Part shown: positions 28,706-38,717 of the stretch, piece by piece
How positions within the stretch are numbered: the stretch's first letter is position 1
Layout of the letters: every line of letters begins with the position of its first letter
NCBI GenBank assembly: GCA_025449735.1
Contig: JANWIV010000004.1
Coordinates: 1-64,000 of the forward strand
Reading direction: 5' to 3'
Source of the DNA: Candidatus Microgenomates bacterium
Lineage (GTDB): Bacteria > Patescibacteriota > Microgenomatia > UBA1406 > HO2-37-13b
Length of the DNA stretch: 64,000 bases
Notes under the pieces: generated by a model
What the model saw: only the letters and a program-made list of their open reading frames with translations
Told to the model about the DNA's origin: nothing
Database searches by the model: none
Made by a program: the position numbers and the translations under genes

Positions 28706-29806
28706 TTATAACAATTTGGAAATGTCTCTAATCGTGATGACAATTATGAGAGTTAACAAGACAGCAAAGCCAGCCATATTTAGCCGGCGCTCAATATTGG
28801 GATTGACTTTCCGCTTGGTGACTGCTTCATAGATAATAAAAGCAAGGCGGCCACCATCTAGCGCCGGAAAAGGCAAAATATTAATCACTGCCAAATTGAG
28901 TGACAAAATACCAATTAGTTGCAAAAGTGGGTTGATTCCCATAGCGGCCACATCCCCGGTGAGCTTGGCAATGCCAACTGGTCCGGTGACTTCAACCCCA
29001 GCTCCATTACCAGTGAGGACTTTGAATAGCGAACGAAAAAGCTCGCGCGCAGTAAGATAGGTTATATTTCCCGTCTCGACCAGACCATAAAAAGGGGCTT
29101 GAAGAGCGCTATATTTTCTAATTTCGATATTAGTGATGGTGACACCAAGGCTCCCCTCGTCTTTGGGGGGATTTTTTCTCGGCATGAGCACTTGTGTAAA
29201 TTCTTGGGTTTCATGGCGCACTGTTATCTCAACCTCACGATCAAGATTTTTAGCTGTGATTGAAACCAGATCCTCTGGCGTCAGAAGAGTGGTTTTTTTG
29301 CCGTCAACGGTAACAGAAACGAGGATGTCACCTTTTTGAATCCCTGCTGTCTCAGCTGGTGAACCGGCGGCGATTTCTTCGACGCGGACTCGGTCGGTAG
29401 GCGTCGGTACCCCTTGGGTAAATAAATAAGAAATAATTACCCAACCGAGGATAAAATTGCAAATTACCCCAGCTGATACAATAGCCGCTTTATGCCAATT
29501 CTTCTGACGGGCGAAAGTGCGAGCCATAAGTGTTGGCGACAATTTTTTCCCTGTCAGCTCTTGCTCTTCCTCACCAAGCACCTTGACAAAACCGCCAAAT
29601 GGCAAGAGATTGAGGCTATAGAGCGTCTCGCCAATTTTTATTCCAAATATTCTTGGTGGTAACCCAAGTCCAAATTCTTCTACCATTACCCCAACGCGCT
29701 TGGCAACGGCAAAGTGGCCAAATTCATGAATCAGCACTAGGATTGATAGGACGAGAAAAAATAAAATTATTGTAATCATGATTAAAAAATTTTCAATTTT
29801 TTTCAA
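28706..29806 (-). CDS. rseP: site-2 protease, RIP metalloprotease RseP family
   Basis: LIHEFGHFAVAKRVGV, PDZ, NILPFPALDGGR. Confidence 0.93.
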   Translation of the reverse strand: MKKIENFLIMITIILFFLVLSILVLIHEFGHFAVAKRVGVMVEEFGLGLPPRIFGIKIGETLYSLNLLPFGGFVKVLGEEEQELTGKKLSPTLMARTFARQKNWHKAAIVSAGVICNFILGWVIISYLFTQGVPTPTDRVRVEEIAAGSPAETAGIQKGDILVSVTVDGKKTTLLTPEDLVSITAKNLDREVEITVRHETQEFTQVLMPRKNPPKDEGSLGVTITNIEIRKYSALQAPFYGLVETGNITYLTARELFRSLFKVLTGNGAGVEVTGPVGIAKLTGDVAAMGINPLLQLIGILSLNLAVINILPFPALDGGRLAFIIYEAVTKRKVNPNIERRLNMAGFAVLLTLIIVITIRDISKLL

Positions 29807-29911
29807 TTAACAAGTAACAATAACCAAGAAACAAACAATTATCAATTACCAAATTCCAAACTAAAAACTATTTTTGGTTATTGAGATTTGTAATTTGTTT
29901 GTATCTTTTAC
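29806..29911. repeat. A/T-rich imperfect inverted repeat, same family as the 16S helix-6 insert
   Basis: TTAACAAGTAACAATAACCAAGAAACAAACAATTATCAATTACC...GGTTATTGAGATTTGTAATTTGTTTGTATCTT. Confidence 0.8.
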
Positions 29912-29923
29912 CTTTAGGTATTT

Positions 29924-30484
29924 TTAAATATTCATTATTTCTGCTTGTTTTTTCTTTTTCATTTCCTCGAGACTGTCAGAATATTTTTTGACCAACTCAT
30001 CGACATTTTTTTCAATTGAATGGCGCTCATCTTCGCTCATCTGCTTATTTTCAAAGCTCGCCTTAATTTGACGTCGGCTTTCATCTCGAGAGGTGCGCAT
30101 TTGTTCCTTGCCTTCTTCGACTTTTTGGCTAGCAAGCTTCACATAGCGCTCCCGTTGCTCCTCAGACAGCGGTGGGATCGAAACTCGAATCAGTGGTCCC
30201 TGTACGCTTGAGGACAGGCCTAGTGGTGAGTTTGAGATTGCTTTTTGAATTTCAGGCAGCACACTGCCATCAAATGGCGTCACCACCAGGTTAGAGGACC
30301 CTTCAGTGCTTATTGTCGCCAGTTCCAAAACCTTGAGCTTGGCGGTGCCATCATATGCCTCAACAATTATGCCTTCAATCAGAGCTGGACTGGCATGTCC
30401 AGTACGAATTTGAGTTAAGCCTTCGCGGCAGTAATCAGTGATTTTGACTAATTTTGATTCGAGCTCGGGGCTGAGATCATTCAT
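29924..30484 (-). CDS. frr: ribosome recycling factor
   Basis: IRTGHASPALIEGIIVEAYDG, LSEEQRERYVKLASQKVEEGKEQMRTSRDESR. Confidence 0.95.
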   Translation of the reverse strand: MNDLSPELESKLVKITDYCREGLTQIRTGHASPALIEGIIVEAYDGTAKLKVLELATISTEGSSNLVVTPFDGSVLPEIQKAISNSPLGLSSSVQGPLIRVSIPPLSEEQRERYVKLASQKVEEGKEQMRTSRDESRRQIKASFENKQMSEDERHSIEKNVDELVKKYSDSLEEMKKKKQAEIMNI

Positions 30485-30538
30485 GTGTAGACTATACCAC
30501 AGCAGGCTGAGAATGTAAATTGAAAGATCGGGCCAAGG

Positions 30539-30988
30539 TTATATTCCGTAGCGGATAAATCGACCAAGAGTTATATTCTCACCGATTTTGAGGATGCTGT
30601 CTTTAAGCAATTGCTCAATTGTCTTTGAAGTGTCTTTTATGAATTCTTGCTTGAGCAAGTCTGCGGCATTTTCCGGATCAGTGGAGGCAATTTGAAGAGC
30701 GATGTCTCGGCCTAAAGACTGGAAACTGTCATTTTTGGCGACAAAATCAGTCTCACATAAAAGCTCTAACAACACTCCAACTTTTAGGTTGTGGTGTATA
30801 TAAGAGAATATTGCTCCTTCGTTTGTGGCGCGGCCAGCTTTTTTTCCAGCCAAATCCTCACCCCAAGAGGAAAGCAATTTTTTGGCCTCGTCAATGTCAC
30901 CTTTGGACTGGTCAAGCGCTTTCTTGCAAAGTGCAATTGATATACCGGTTTCTTCTCTTAGTTTTTTAAGATTATCAAGATTTGACAT
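30539..30988 (-). CDS. tsf: elongation factor Ts (short)
   Basis: LREETGISIALCKKALDQSKGDIDEAKKLL; CETDFVAKND. Confidence 0.93.
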   Translation of the reverse strand: MSNLDNLKKLREETGISIALCKKALDQSKGDIDEAKKLLSSWGEDLAGKKAGRATNEGAIFSYIHHNLKVGVLLELLCETDFVAKNDSFQSLGRDIALQIASTDPENAADLLKQEFIKDTSKTIEQLLKDSILKIGENITLGRFIRYGI

Positions 30989-30999
30989 TTTATAAAAGT

Positions 31000-31734
31000 T
31001 TAAACAATTATTGTTTTTGTTTCTTTTTTGACTTTTGCTCGCTCAATCTCCCCTTTTTTGCGACCATCAACATAGGCATTGACAATTCGCTCGGTTATGA
31101 ATTTGATGCTGGTTACCGCATCATCATTGCCAGGAATCGGAAAGTCGACAAGAGTGGGATCGGTGTTGGTGTCGGTGATGGCGATGGTTTCAATTTTGAC
31201 GGTTCGGGCTTCTTCAATTGCAGTGGCTTCTTTGCGAATATCGATGACAAAAAGGGCATCAGGAATTTTTTCGAGCGTCGAGACACCGCTATAAATTGAA
31301 GCAATCCGGGCCAGTTTTTTGTCAAGAGCAATTGACTCATGCTTAGGCAATTTAGCCCACTCACCGGTTTCTTTGTTCACTCTCATTTCAGTCATTGTCT
31401 TGATGTTTTTTTCTATTTGCTCAAAGTTTGTCAAAAACCCACCGACCCATTTGCTTGCTAGGTGGACGAGTTCATTGTCTTGAGTCAAATCAAGGAGCAC
31501 CTCACGAGCGGATTTTTTAGTACCGACAAACATCAGCACTTTGCCCTCATGACCCAGTTTATAAGCCGCTTCCTCAGCACGAGCAAGCAAATCAACAGTT
31601 TGGAATAGATCAATTATCGAAGCGCCCCCTTCAACGGCGTAAATATAGGGTTTGGATTTAGGATGCACTCGAGTGCGTTTGTGACCTAAGTGGACACCAT
31701 GAGCTAAAAGCTCCTCAGGTAGAGTTTTTTTCAT
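31000..31734 (-). CDS. rpsB: 30S ribosomal protein S2
   Basis: LLAHGVHLGHKRTRVHPKSKPYIYAVEGGASIIDL. Confidence 0.95.
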   Translation of the reverse strand: MKKTLPEELLAHGVHLGHKRTRVHPKSKPYIYAVEGGASIIDLFQTVDLLARAEEAAYKLGHEGKVLMFVGTKKSAREVLLDLTQDNELVHLASKWVGGFLTNFEQIEKNIKTMTEMRVNKETGEWAKLPKHESIALDKKLARIASIYSGVSTLEKIPDALFVIDIRKEATAIEEARTVKIETIAITDTNTDPTLVDFPIPGNDDAVTSIKFITERIVNAYVDGRKKGEIERAKVKKETKTIIV

Positions 31735-31754
31735 ATTTTTACCTTCTTAAACTA

Positions 31755-31800
31755 CTGCTTTTAGCCCCGCCTTGTTGGGGGAGAAGGAATTTAAAAGCAG
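31755..31800 (-). promoter_or_regulatory. leader hairpin upstream of rpsB
   Basis: CTGCTTTTA...CCCC..GGGG...TAAAAGCAG, 9-bp outer plus 4-bp inner stem. Confidence 0.45.
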
Positions 31801-31861
31801 GATTGCTATATAAATACAATAATTGAGAGCATTATATCAGAGGGAGCATGAAAATACAAGA

Positions 31862-32737
31862 TTACAGGACTAGGTTTTTTAGATAGTCGCGGAACTTGGC
31901 GCCAATGCCAGGGTGAAGCAGTGCCAGGTCAACCGCAGTCTTCATATATTCCAATTTATTGCCCGTGTCATAATACTTCGCTTCTTTAATTTCACAAGCA
32001 TAAATCGGAATTCCTTGGTCACGGAGCACATTTATGGCATCTACCAACCAAATTTCTCCTCCTTTGCCAGGAGTCAAACCTTTGAGCGCCGGAAAGATTT
32101 CTGGAGGCAAAATGTAGGCACCATGCGTCGCTAGATTTGAGGGTGCTGAGTCCGGATCGGGTTTCTCAACAATTCCTTTGATTTTATACACTTGTCCTTC
32201 GACTGGCTCTAAATCAGCAATACCATATCTTGAGAGACTTTTTTTGTCTTCAATCCTCACTCCAGAGATCATCACACCGCCATATTTTTCCCAAGCCTCA
32301 ATCATTTGTGATAGTCGTGGCGGGGTTGACCGAATAAACTCATCTCCCCACATGACTGCAAATGGCTCATTGCCAACTATTGGCTCTGCTGACAGTACCG
32401 GCGTGCCATTGCCATAAGGGCCTTTTTGCCTGATATAAATAAAATTAGCCATATCAGCGATTCGCTCAATATTTCTCAATATTTCATCTTTACCGCCATT
32501 TTTTAGATTATTGATAAGGTCGGCATTCGGGAGGTCAAAGTGGTCCTCAATGGTTCGTTTGCTGTAGCCGGTGACAATAACGACATCCTCAATCCCCGAC
32601 TCCACTGCCTCTTCAACCACATATTGGATGACTGGTTTATCAACGATTGGCAACATTTCTTTAGGCATCGCCTTGGTTTGAGGAAGAAAACGGGTGCCAA
32701 AACCGGCTGCAGGAATGACAACTTTTTTTATTTTCAT
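31862..32737 (-). CDS. galU: UTP-glucose-1-phosphate uridylyltransferase
   Basis: VIPAAGFGTRFLPQTKAMPKEMLPIVDKPVIQYVVEEA. Confidence 0.95.
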   Translation of the reverse strand: MKIKKVVIPAAGFGTRFLPQTKAMPKEMLPIVDKPVIQYVVEEAVESGIEDVVIVTGYSKRTIEDHFDLPNADLINNLKNGGKDEILRNIERIADMANFIYIRQKGPYGNGTPVLSAEPIVGNEPFAVMWGDEFIRSTPPRLSQMIEAWEKYGGVMISGVRIEDKKSLSRYGIADLEPVEGQVYKIKGIVEKPDPDSAPSNLATHGAYILPPEIFPALKGLTPGKGGEIWLVDAINVLRDQGIPIYACEIKEAKYYDTGNKLEYMKTAVDLALLHPGIGAKFRDYLKNLVL

Positions 32738-32749
32738 ATTATTCTGTTG

Positions 32750-32808
32750 GTCATCCTGAGTAATAACGAAGGATCTATTTGAGATTCTTCACATTCGTTC
32801 AGAATGAC
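32750..32808. repeat. two-hairpin GTCAT...ATGAC element
   Basis: GTCATCCTGAGTAATAACGAAGGATCTATTTGAGATTCTTCACATTCGTTCAGAATGAC. Confidence 0.75.
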
Positions 32809-32903
32809 ACATGCTCACCAAAAAAAATAAAAATAACCTACTTTATTAGTTTGAATTATTAATTCTCTTGTATTACATATTACATGTATCGTGTTACATG
32901 TAG

Positions 32904-33299
32904 TTAATTAAACTGACAGGTGACTGATTTACCGATTGATATCGTATTGTTGACAACGGCCGTCACCTCAGCCGTCCCGGCACTATTTGATGTTAGTTTA
33001 AAAGTAGCAATACCACTGGCATCAGTTTTATCGCACGCTGGTGAAACCGTACCAAAATTAGTCTGAGGACAGATTGTAGACTCGGCGACACCATGATTTT
33101 CATCATCATTGGAGACAATACTAATTTCACAAGTGCCGCCAACATTGGTCGTCAAAGGCACGCTGAAAATCAAAAATTGAGTAGGTGGTTTTGGGGCCGC
33201 GGCACGAATAAGCTGAGTACGATCAAGTATTACCGTTGTTACGAAGGCGCCAAAAACAAAGATAAAAACAAGCACTAGAAAAACAAATTTTCTATCCAT
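32904..33299 (-). CDS. hypothetical membrane/secreted Ig-like protein
   Basis: start at MDRKFVFLVLVFIFVFGAF; N-terminal TM. Confidence 0.65.
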   Translation of the reverse strand: MDRKFVFLVLVFIFVFGAFVTTVILDRTQLIRAAAPKPPTQFLIFSVPLTTNVGGTCEISIVSNDDENHGVAESTICPQTNFGTVSPACDKTDASGIATFKLTSNSAGTAEVTAVVNNTISIGKSVTCQFN

Positions 33300-33345
33300 A
33301 TATTCTAGCTTACCACAAAAATAAACAGTGTCAAATGAGCGAGTT

Positions 33346-34026
33346 TTATAATATATGCGTAAGAATCTTATTTGTTGCTGATTCAAGCACCTCCGGAAAT
33401 GGCATGCTAACGTTTATAAGTTCAAAAAGTCGATCTTCGCCATTTCTTTTAGCCACTTGAATTATTTTAAAGTAATTTTCTTGTCGTAACTTCATTTTTT
33501 GAAAATTACTCTCATGCCATATCGAGACGTTTTTTTCATTTTTTCTTTTTTCAATTGTTGATTGACGTCTACGTTCTAGCTCTTGCTCAAAATTATTGTT
33601 GTTAAAATAACAAATTAGCGTCAGATCTGGCAAGAGATCACCTAAGAATTGACGCTCAATGGCAAATATTTTCGCCATTTCAATGTCATGGGTCAGACCT
33701 ATGTAGACCCGTGTTGAATCTAAGAAACGATCACAAATAAAAATCGCTTTTTTATTACTCCGATGCTGAGATAAAAACGGTTTAATAACTTCATTACTTA
33801 AGTCAGATCTAGCCTCCATATAAAGCTTGGTAATAGTCATTATATCTGCACCTTCACGAGTCTTTTGAAATACATCGAGTCGAATTTGCTCCGCCCGCGC
33901 TGTCGTACCTGGGTCGTGCGCCGTCGCAACGACGAATCCCAATTGTCTCAAATTATCTGAAAGACCTTTGGTGAGGGTGCTTTTACCAGTAAATTCAATA
34001 CCTTCAAGGGAAATAAATTTTGCCAT
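33346..34026 (-). CDS. tmk: thymidylate kinase-like protein
   Basis: FISLEGIEFTGKSTLTKGLSDNLRQLGF. Confidence 0.85.
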   Translation of the reverse strand: MAKFISLEGIEFTGKSTLTKGLSDNLRQLGFVVATAHDPGTTARAEQIRLDVFQKTREGADIMTITKLYMEARSDLSNEVIKPFLSQHRSNKKAIFICDRFLDSTRVYIGLTHDIEMAKIFAIERQFLGDLLPDLTLICYFNNNNFEQELERRRQSTIEKRKNEKNVSIWHESNFQKMKLRQENYFKIIQVAKRNGEDRLFELINVSMPFPEVLESATNKILTHIL

Positions 34027-34029
34027 TTT

Positions 34030-36264
34030 TTAAAAGGTAATCGTTTGTCCGCGACTTATTTTTTGAGATAAGATTTGAGCGGCGATTTTATCTTCAATTT
34101 CTGTTTCAATGATGCGCTGCATGTTGCGCGCTCCAAAGCGATCATCATAGCTCTTATCGATTAAGGATTGCAGAAATGAGTCGCCTACTTGAAGAGTGAT
34201 ACCTTGATTTTGTTGTAGTTTGGAAGCTACTGATTTTATAATTCGATGAGCAATCTTAACTATTGCTTCCTTGCCCAGTGGGGAATAGACAATCACGCCG
34301 TCAAATCTATTTAAAAGTTCTGGACTATAGATCTTTTGGGCGACAATATTGTTGATCAATTCATCACTAATGGTTTGATAATTAGTGTTGAATGAGTCAC
34401 TTTTTTGAAATAAATAATCAGCGCCCGCGTTTGAGGTGGCGACAATAATCAAATGTGAGCAGTCAACTCGCTCTCCGCCTGCACTCATGAAATATCCCTC
34501 ATCAAGAATAGTAAGAAAAATGTTCAGCAGGTCAGGATTGCTTTTTTCAAATTCATCCAAAAGCAAAACGCCAAAATTACGCTCTCGAATTTGAGCAGTC
34601 AACTGTCCTGGTTCGCCACTATTCTCATTGCCGACAAGTCGAGCAATGTCGGCACTGTTTTGATAGAGCGACATATCAAATCTAATAAGAGTACTCTCAT
34701 CATCAAAAAGAATAGCGGCTAAGGTTTTAGCAGTTTCGGTCTTGCCCACTCCAGTGGGGCCGAGAAGCAAGAATGAAGATATAGGTCGCGGTCGGTCTGA
34801 TTCCAATATAAATGATTTAGAGAGAGTGGCAGCGATTTTCTCTGTCGCTCCTGACTGCCCAATTACTCGAGTTGACATTGATTCTTTAAGTGCCGTCAAT
34901 TTATTTTTAAAATCTTGATCAGGGGAGATGGCCACGTGGGTTTTCTGCTCAACGAGCGCGCTGACCATTTCCGGTGTAATTAGTTTAGCTTGTTGTTTTG
35001 TCCCGGCGACGCAAGCTTCATCGAGCAAATCAATTGCCGACTCGGGTAGTGGTCGATCTTTCATATAGCGGTGAGCTAGAGTCACCGAAGTGGTGACCGC
35101 TTCAAGACTAATGGTGACTTGATGACGCTCTTCAAGAGTAAGGGCGGTATGAAGCATGATCTCAATTGCCCCGGCTTGATCAATTTCCTTGACCTCAACT
35201 CGCTCAAAAGTATCAGTTAATGCCTTATTAGGGTAGATAAATTTTTGATAGTCATGAGGGGTGGTGGTGGCAATAAATTGAAGTGTTGGTAGAGCGGCGT
35301 ATTCAGCAATGGGACTGGAAAAATCGGTACGGCCTGATTCGGCATTGATATAATCCTCTATTTGAGGAATATAAAGAATTATATTTTGGGCTAGTTTGGC
35401 TTCATTGAAGATTGTGGACAACAGCTCAGTACGAGCCATCACATCAGTTTTTTCGGCGACGAGCTTGTCAATATCTAGCTTTAGAATTCGCTTATAGGCC
35501 AAAGTAGCATTGGTTTTACCTTCATAGAGACGTTTGCCAAAGGCACGAACGATTATGTCGCGACCAATCCCTTCCGGTCCGACAATTATAACATTGGCAT
35601 CTTGAGACTTGGACAATGCCGATTCAACCTGAGACAGTTCTGAGACTCGATCAATAAAATTCCTGGTTTCAGCCATAGTTTGTGGAATCGGTACTGAAAA
35701 CTGATCCAATGTCGGTGTGTAACCCGCATTCCAATCACGACCAATCGGCGGCACCGCAAAAAGTCTTTCCTTTTGCCACCAATTAACCTGATGTCGAGCT
35801 TGCCAATAAATCTCAAACCATTTTTCGACAATTGGTAGATTGGCAGGATCGCTACTTCTTGTTTTGAGGAAGTGCTGATGGAGCTGTTCTTTTTTCTGCT
35901 CTGGCTTAAGCAAACTCTGGTGCAAGATGTAGTCCAGTGGCAAAAAAATAATTACAAAAACAATAATCAGCGGTAGCATGATGACAAGCAGGGTTTGCAA
36001 TACCAAATAAGCCAAAATCACCGATAGCCGCAGCATAAATCCCATGCCTCTGGAGACCAGATTGTCGCCCAGACGCGTCATCGCCTCATCAATTGCAGTG
36101 CCTTTTTTAGTTTTATAGGTGACGATTTGTTTCCAAGGGGCAAAAAGAGTTCGAATTAGCTCTTCAATTGAGAAAAAATAAGGCAAAAAGATAAAAATAT
36201 TGACAACGGCAATCTTCAATTCATGTATGCGTCGAGCGATGAATACGTTAAAGTCTTCATTCAT
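34030..36264 (-). CDS. ClpA/B/C-type AAA+ ATPase with N-terminal membrane domain
   Basis: GPEGIGRD degenerate first Walker A, GPTGVGKTETAKTLA second Walker A, LLLDEFEKS; two N-terminal hydrophobic segments. Confidence 0.88.
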   Translation of the reverse strand: MNEDFNVFIARRIHELKIAVVNIFIFLPYFFSIEELIRTLFAPWKQIVTYKTKKGTAIDEAMTRLGDNLVSRGMGFMLRLSVILAYLVLQTLLVIMLPLIIVFVIIFLPLDYILHQSLLKPEQKKEQLHQHFLKTRSSDPANLPIVEKWFEIYWQARHQVNWWQKERLFAVPPIGRDWNAGYTPTLDQFSVPIPQTMAETRNFIDRVSELSQVESALSKSQDANVIIVGPEGIGRDIIVRAFGKRLYEGKTNATLAYKRILKLDIDKLVAEKTDVMARTELLSTIFNEAKLAQNIILYIPQIEDYINAESGRTDFSSPIAEYAALPTLQFIATTTPHDYQKFIYPNKALTDTFERVEVKEIDQAGAIEIMLHTALTLEERHQVTISLEAVTTSVTLAHRYMKDRPLPESAIDLLDEACVAGTKQQAKLITPEMVSALVEQKTHVAISPDQDFKNKLTALKESMSTRVIGQSGATEKIAATLSKSFILESDRPRPISSFLLLGPTGVGKTETAKTLAAILFDDESTLIRFDMSLYQNSADIARLVGNENSGEPGQLTAQIRERNFGVLLLDEFEKSNPDLLNIFLTILDEGYFMSAGGERVDCSHLIIVATSNAGADYLFQKSDSFNTNYQTISDELINNIVAQKIYSPELLNRFDGVIVYSPLGKEAIVKIAHRIIKSVASKLQQNQGITLQVGDSFLQSLIDKSYDDRFGARNMQRIIETEIEDKIAAQILSQKISRGQTITF

Positions 36265-36278
36265 TTTTGATTATGTCT

Positions 36279-36344
36279 GTCATCCCGTACTTGATACGGG
36301 ATCTATAATAATTAAAATAGATTCCTGGTCAAGCCAGGAATGAC
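36279..36344. repeat. two-hairpin GTCAT...ATGAC element
   Basis: GTCATCCCGTACTTGATACGGGATCTATAATAATTAAAATAGATTCCTGGTCAAGCCAGGAATGAC. Confidence 0.85.
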
Positions 36345-36365
36345 ATAGTAATATCAGTATGCAGT

Positions 36366-37682
36366 ATGAAGTATTTAGAGTCAAGCAAGACATGTTATAC
36401 TGTTGCAATGGGAATAAATTCGTATAATCAAGCTCTAAAGTTTTTGTTTTCTCACATTCCGGGTAAGGAAACCAGAGTTTATTCAGGAGAATTGGGACTG
36501 AAGCGGATGAAGCATTTAGCGAGTCTAATTGGGTATCTTCAAGAGTCGATTCCGGTGATTCACATCGCTGGCACCAGTGGCAAGGGATCAACCGCGACGA
36601 TGATAACTGAGATATTGATGGCTCATGGGCTCAAAGTGGGTCTTCATGTCAGTCCTCATCTAGTTGATATAAGGGAGCGATTTCAGATAAATAGAAAATT
36701 AGTTTCAAAAGAGTTTTTTATCGAAACATTAAATGAAGTCATTCCCTATGTTACTCAAATGCATCAAAGTAAATTTGGGGCACCAACTTATTTTGAAATC
36801 AATACCGCGCTCGCCTACTTAATATTTAAGAAAAAAAAAGTTGATGTCGCGGTAATTGAAACGGGTTTAGGAGGCCTTCTTGATGGCACCAATATCGTAA
36901 GCAACTCCAAAAAACTTTGCGTCATTACTCGCATTGGACTCGATCATACCGAAATATTAGGGACTACATTACCTGAAATTGCCAGTCAAAAGGCCGGAAT
37001 AATACAAGTTGGTAATACCGTAGTCGCACTTAAGCAAGAAGAATCAGTTCAACAGGTCATTAAAAAGGTGGCCAAACTAAAACAGGCTAAGCTCACTTTT
37101 GTCGAAACAGATAAGCATTTAAAGCTCGGAGTTCGCGGTGATTTTCAACTGGAAAATGCCAGCCTGGCGATTGAGGCGAGTCGCCAGTGGTTAGAAAATT
37201 TCGGAAAAATATATGATGAAAAAAAGGCTTCGAGCGTCTTAAAAAACATCTCGATAACCGGTCGATTTGACGTGCGCCAAGTCCATGGTAAGACCGTGAT
37301 TATTGATGGCGCTCACAATCCAGAGAAAATGACGGCTTTTATATCAAGCTTGAAAAAATATTATCCCGGGCGCAAATTCAAATTTATCATCGCCTTTAAA
37401 AAAGGCAAAAATTATCAAGACATGTTGCCAATAATAATGCCACTGGCCGACACTTTAGTTTTAACCAAGTTTTCCTCGAGCCAACAAGAGGCAATCGATA
37501 TGTCAGAGGATCCAAAAGTTATACTGGAAGTAGCAAAAAACTTAGGAGCGAGAAATGTCTCCCTCTCCCCGGCTCCTAAATTAGCTCTAAAAGAAGCGCT
37601 TGATGGGAACGATGAAATTATTGTTATTACTGGATCGATTTATCTTCAAGAAGAGATTCTTCGCTATTTGAGAGTGTCTTGA
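36366..37682 (+). CDS. folC: folylpolyglutamate synthase / dihydrofolate synthase
   Basis: HIAGTSGKGSTATMI, VIETGLGGLLDGTNIV, IDGAHNPEKM. Confidence 0.93.
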   Translation: MKYLESSKTCYTVAMGINSYNQALKFLFSHIPGKETRVYSGELGLKRMKHLASLIGYLQESIPVIHIAGTSGKGSTATMITEILMAHGLKVGLHVSPHLVDIRERFQINRKLVSKEFFIETLNEVIPYVTQMHQSKFGAPTYFEINTALAYLIFKKKKVDVAVIETGLGGLLDGTNIVSNSKKLCVITRIGLDHTEILGTTLPEIASQKAGIIQVGNTVVALKQEESVQQVIKKVAKLKQAKLTFVETDKHLKLGVRGDFQLENASLAIEASRQWLENFGKIYDEKKASSVLKNISITGRFDVRQVHGKTVIIDGAHNPEKMTAFISSLKKYYPGRKFKFIIAFKKGKNYQDMLPIIMPLADTLVLTKFSSSQQEAIDMSEDPKVILEVAKNLGARNVSLSPAPKLALKEALDGNDEIIVITGSIYLQEEILRYLRVS

Positions 37683-38121
37683 GCCGCCTGATGCCATATA
37701 AGGATTGATAGCGTCGATGTGCGCTAAATTTATCAAGTGACCAGATTCCAACGCCTTGATCAATATAGTTAGCATGCACTATTTTTGGTGCCCCCGTTTG
37801 CTCATCAACCTCGCCACTATGAATTCCTATATGGAGCCTACGAAAGTCTACCAAGTTTTCTGTCCCAAAGAAAAAAAGATCACCCCTTCGGGTCATTGCG
37901 ATATCAAAAATCTCGTCGAGCAATACATTATCTTCGAACATTTCTTTTGACTTCATTTCCTTTGGCAGTTCGATCCCAAATTGATCTAGAATTGCCCGGT
38001 GGACGAATAATTGACAATTCATTCCCTTGGTCATCATTTCCTCATCGCTGTGACCGCAGTCAGGACCACTTTCAAAGCGATATGGCAAGCCTTGATATTT
38101 TAAGTATTCTGATATTGACAT
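37627..38121 (-). CDS. NlpC/P60-like protein
   Basis: GMNCQLFVHRAILDQFGIELP...RRGDLFFFG...HIGIHSG. Confidence 0.65.
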   Translation of the reverse strand: MSISEYLKYQGLPYRFESGPDCGHSDEEMMTKGMNCQLFVHRAILDQFGIELPKEMKSKEMFEDNVLLDEIFDIAMTRRGDLFFFGTENLVDFRRLHIGIHSGEVDEQTGAPKIVHANYIDQGVGIWSLDKFSAHRRYQSLYGIRRLKTLSNSEESLLEDKSIQ

Positions 38122-38183
38122 AAGTTATAGGAACGAAATGATAGTTTATAAAGAATTTATTTTCAAGCTAAATTGATGAGTTA

Positions 38184-38717
38184 TTACCTTGTCAATGTCA
38201 GCCAAGTAAAGGCGGGATTGCTTTCGGGATGATCTTCCCGAAAGACTTCCTTGTCAAAATCGGTATATTCCGGGAAGAAGGTATCACAGGCAAAGTCGCC
38301 ACTGACTAGCGTGAGATATAGATTATCTGTGATGCTGATTGCTTGATCAAAAATCTGTGCCCCTCCAATTATAAAAATTTCATCAGTTTCAGTTTGTTTT
38401 GCTTTGTTGAGCGCTTTTTCAATTGAATCCACTATCGCCACCTCACCTCCGATCCTGGATCGGTTTGAGTACACCGTTCCGGGATTTCTGGTTATAACAA
38501 TATTTTTGCGTCCGGGAAGTGGCTTTTTCAGATATTCCAAAATAGATTCAAAAGTTTTTCGCCCCATAATCACCGGGTGGCCCATGGTCAATTCCTTAAA
38601 TCTTTTGAGGTCCTCAGGAATATGCCAAGGTAATTTATTGTCGCGGCCGATTCCTCGCTTTTCATCAAGCGCGGCAATGATTGAGATTTTGGATTTCATA
38701 AGGTTGATTTTTGTCAT
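38184..38717 (-). CDS. folA: dihydrofolate reductase
   Basis: IIAALDEKRGIGRDNKLPWHIPEDLKRFKELTMGHPVIMGRKTFES. Confidence 0.95.
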   Translation of the reverse strand: MTKINLMKSKISIIAALDEKRGIGRDNKLPWHIPEDLKRFKELTMGHPVIMGRKTFESILEYLKKPLPGRKNIVITRNPGTVYSNRSRIGGEVAIVDSIEKALNKAKQTETDEIFIIGGAQIFDQAISITDNLYLTLVSGDFACDTFFPEYTDFDKEVFREDHPESNPAFTWLTLTR

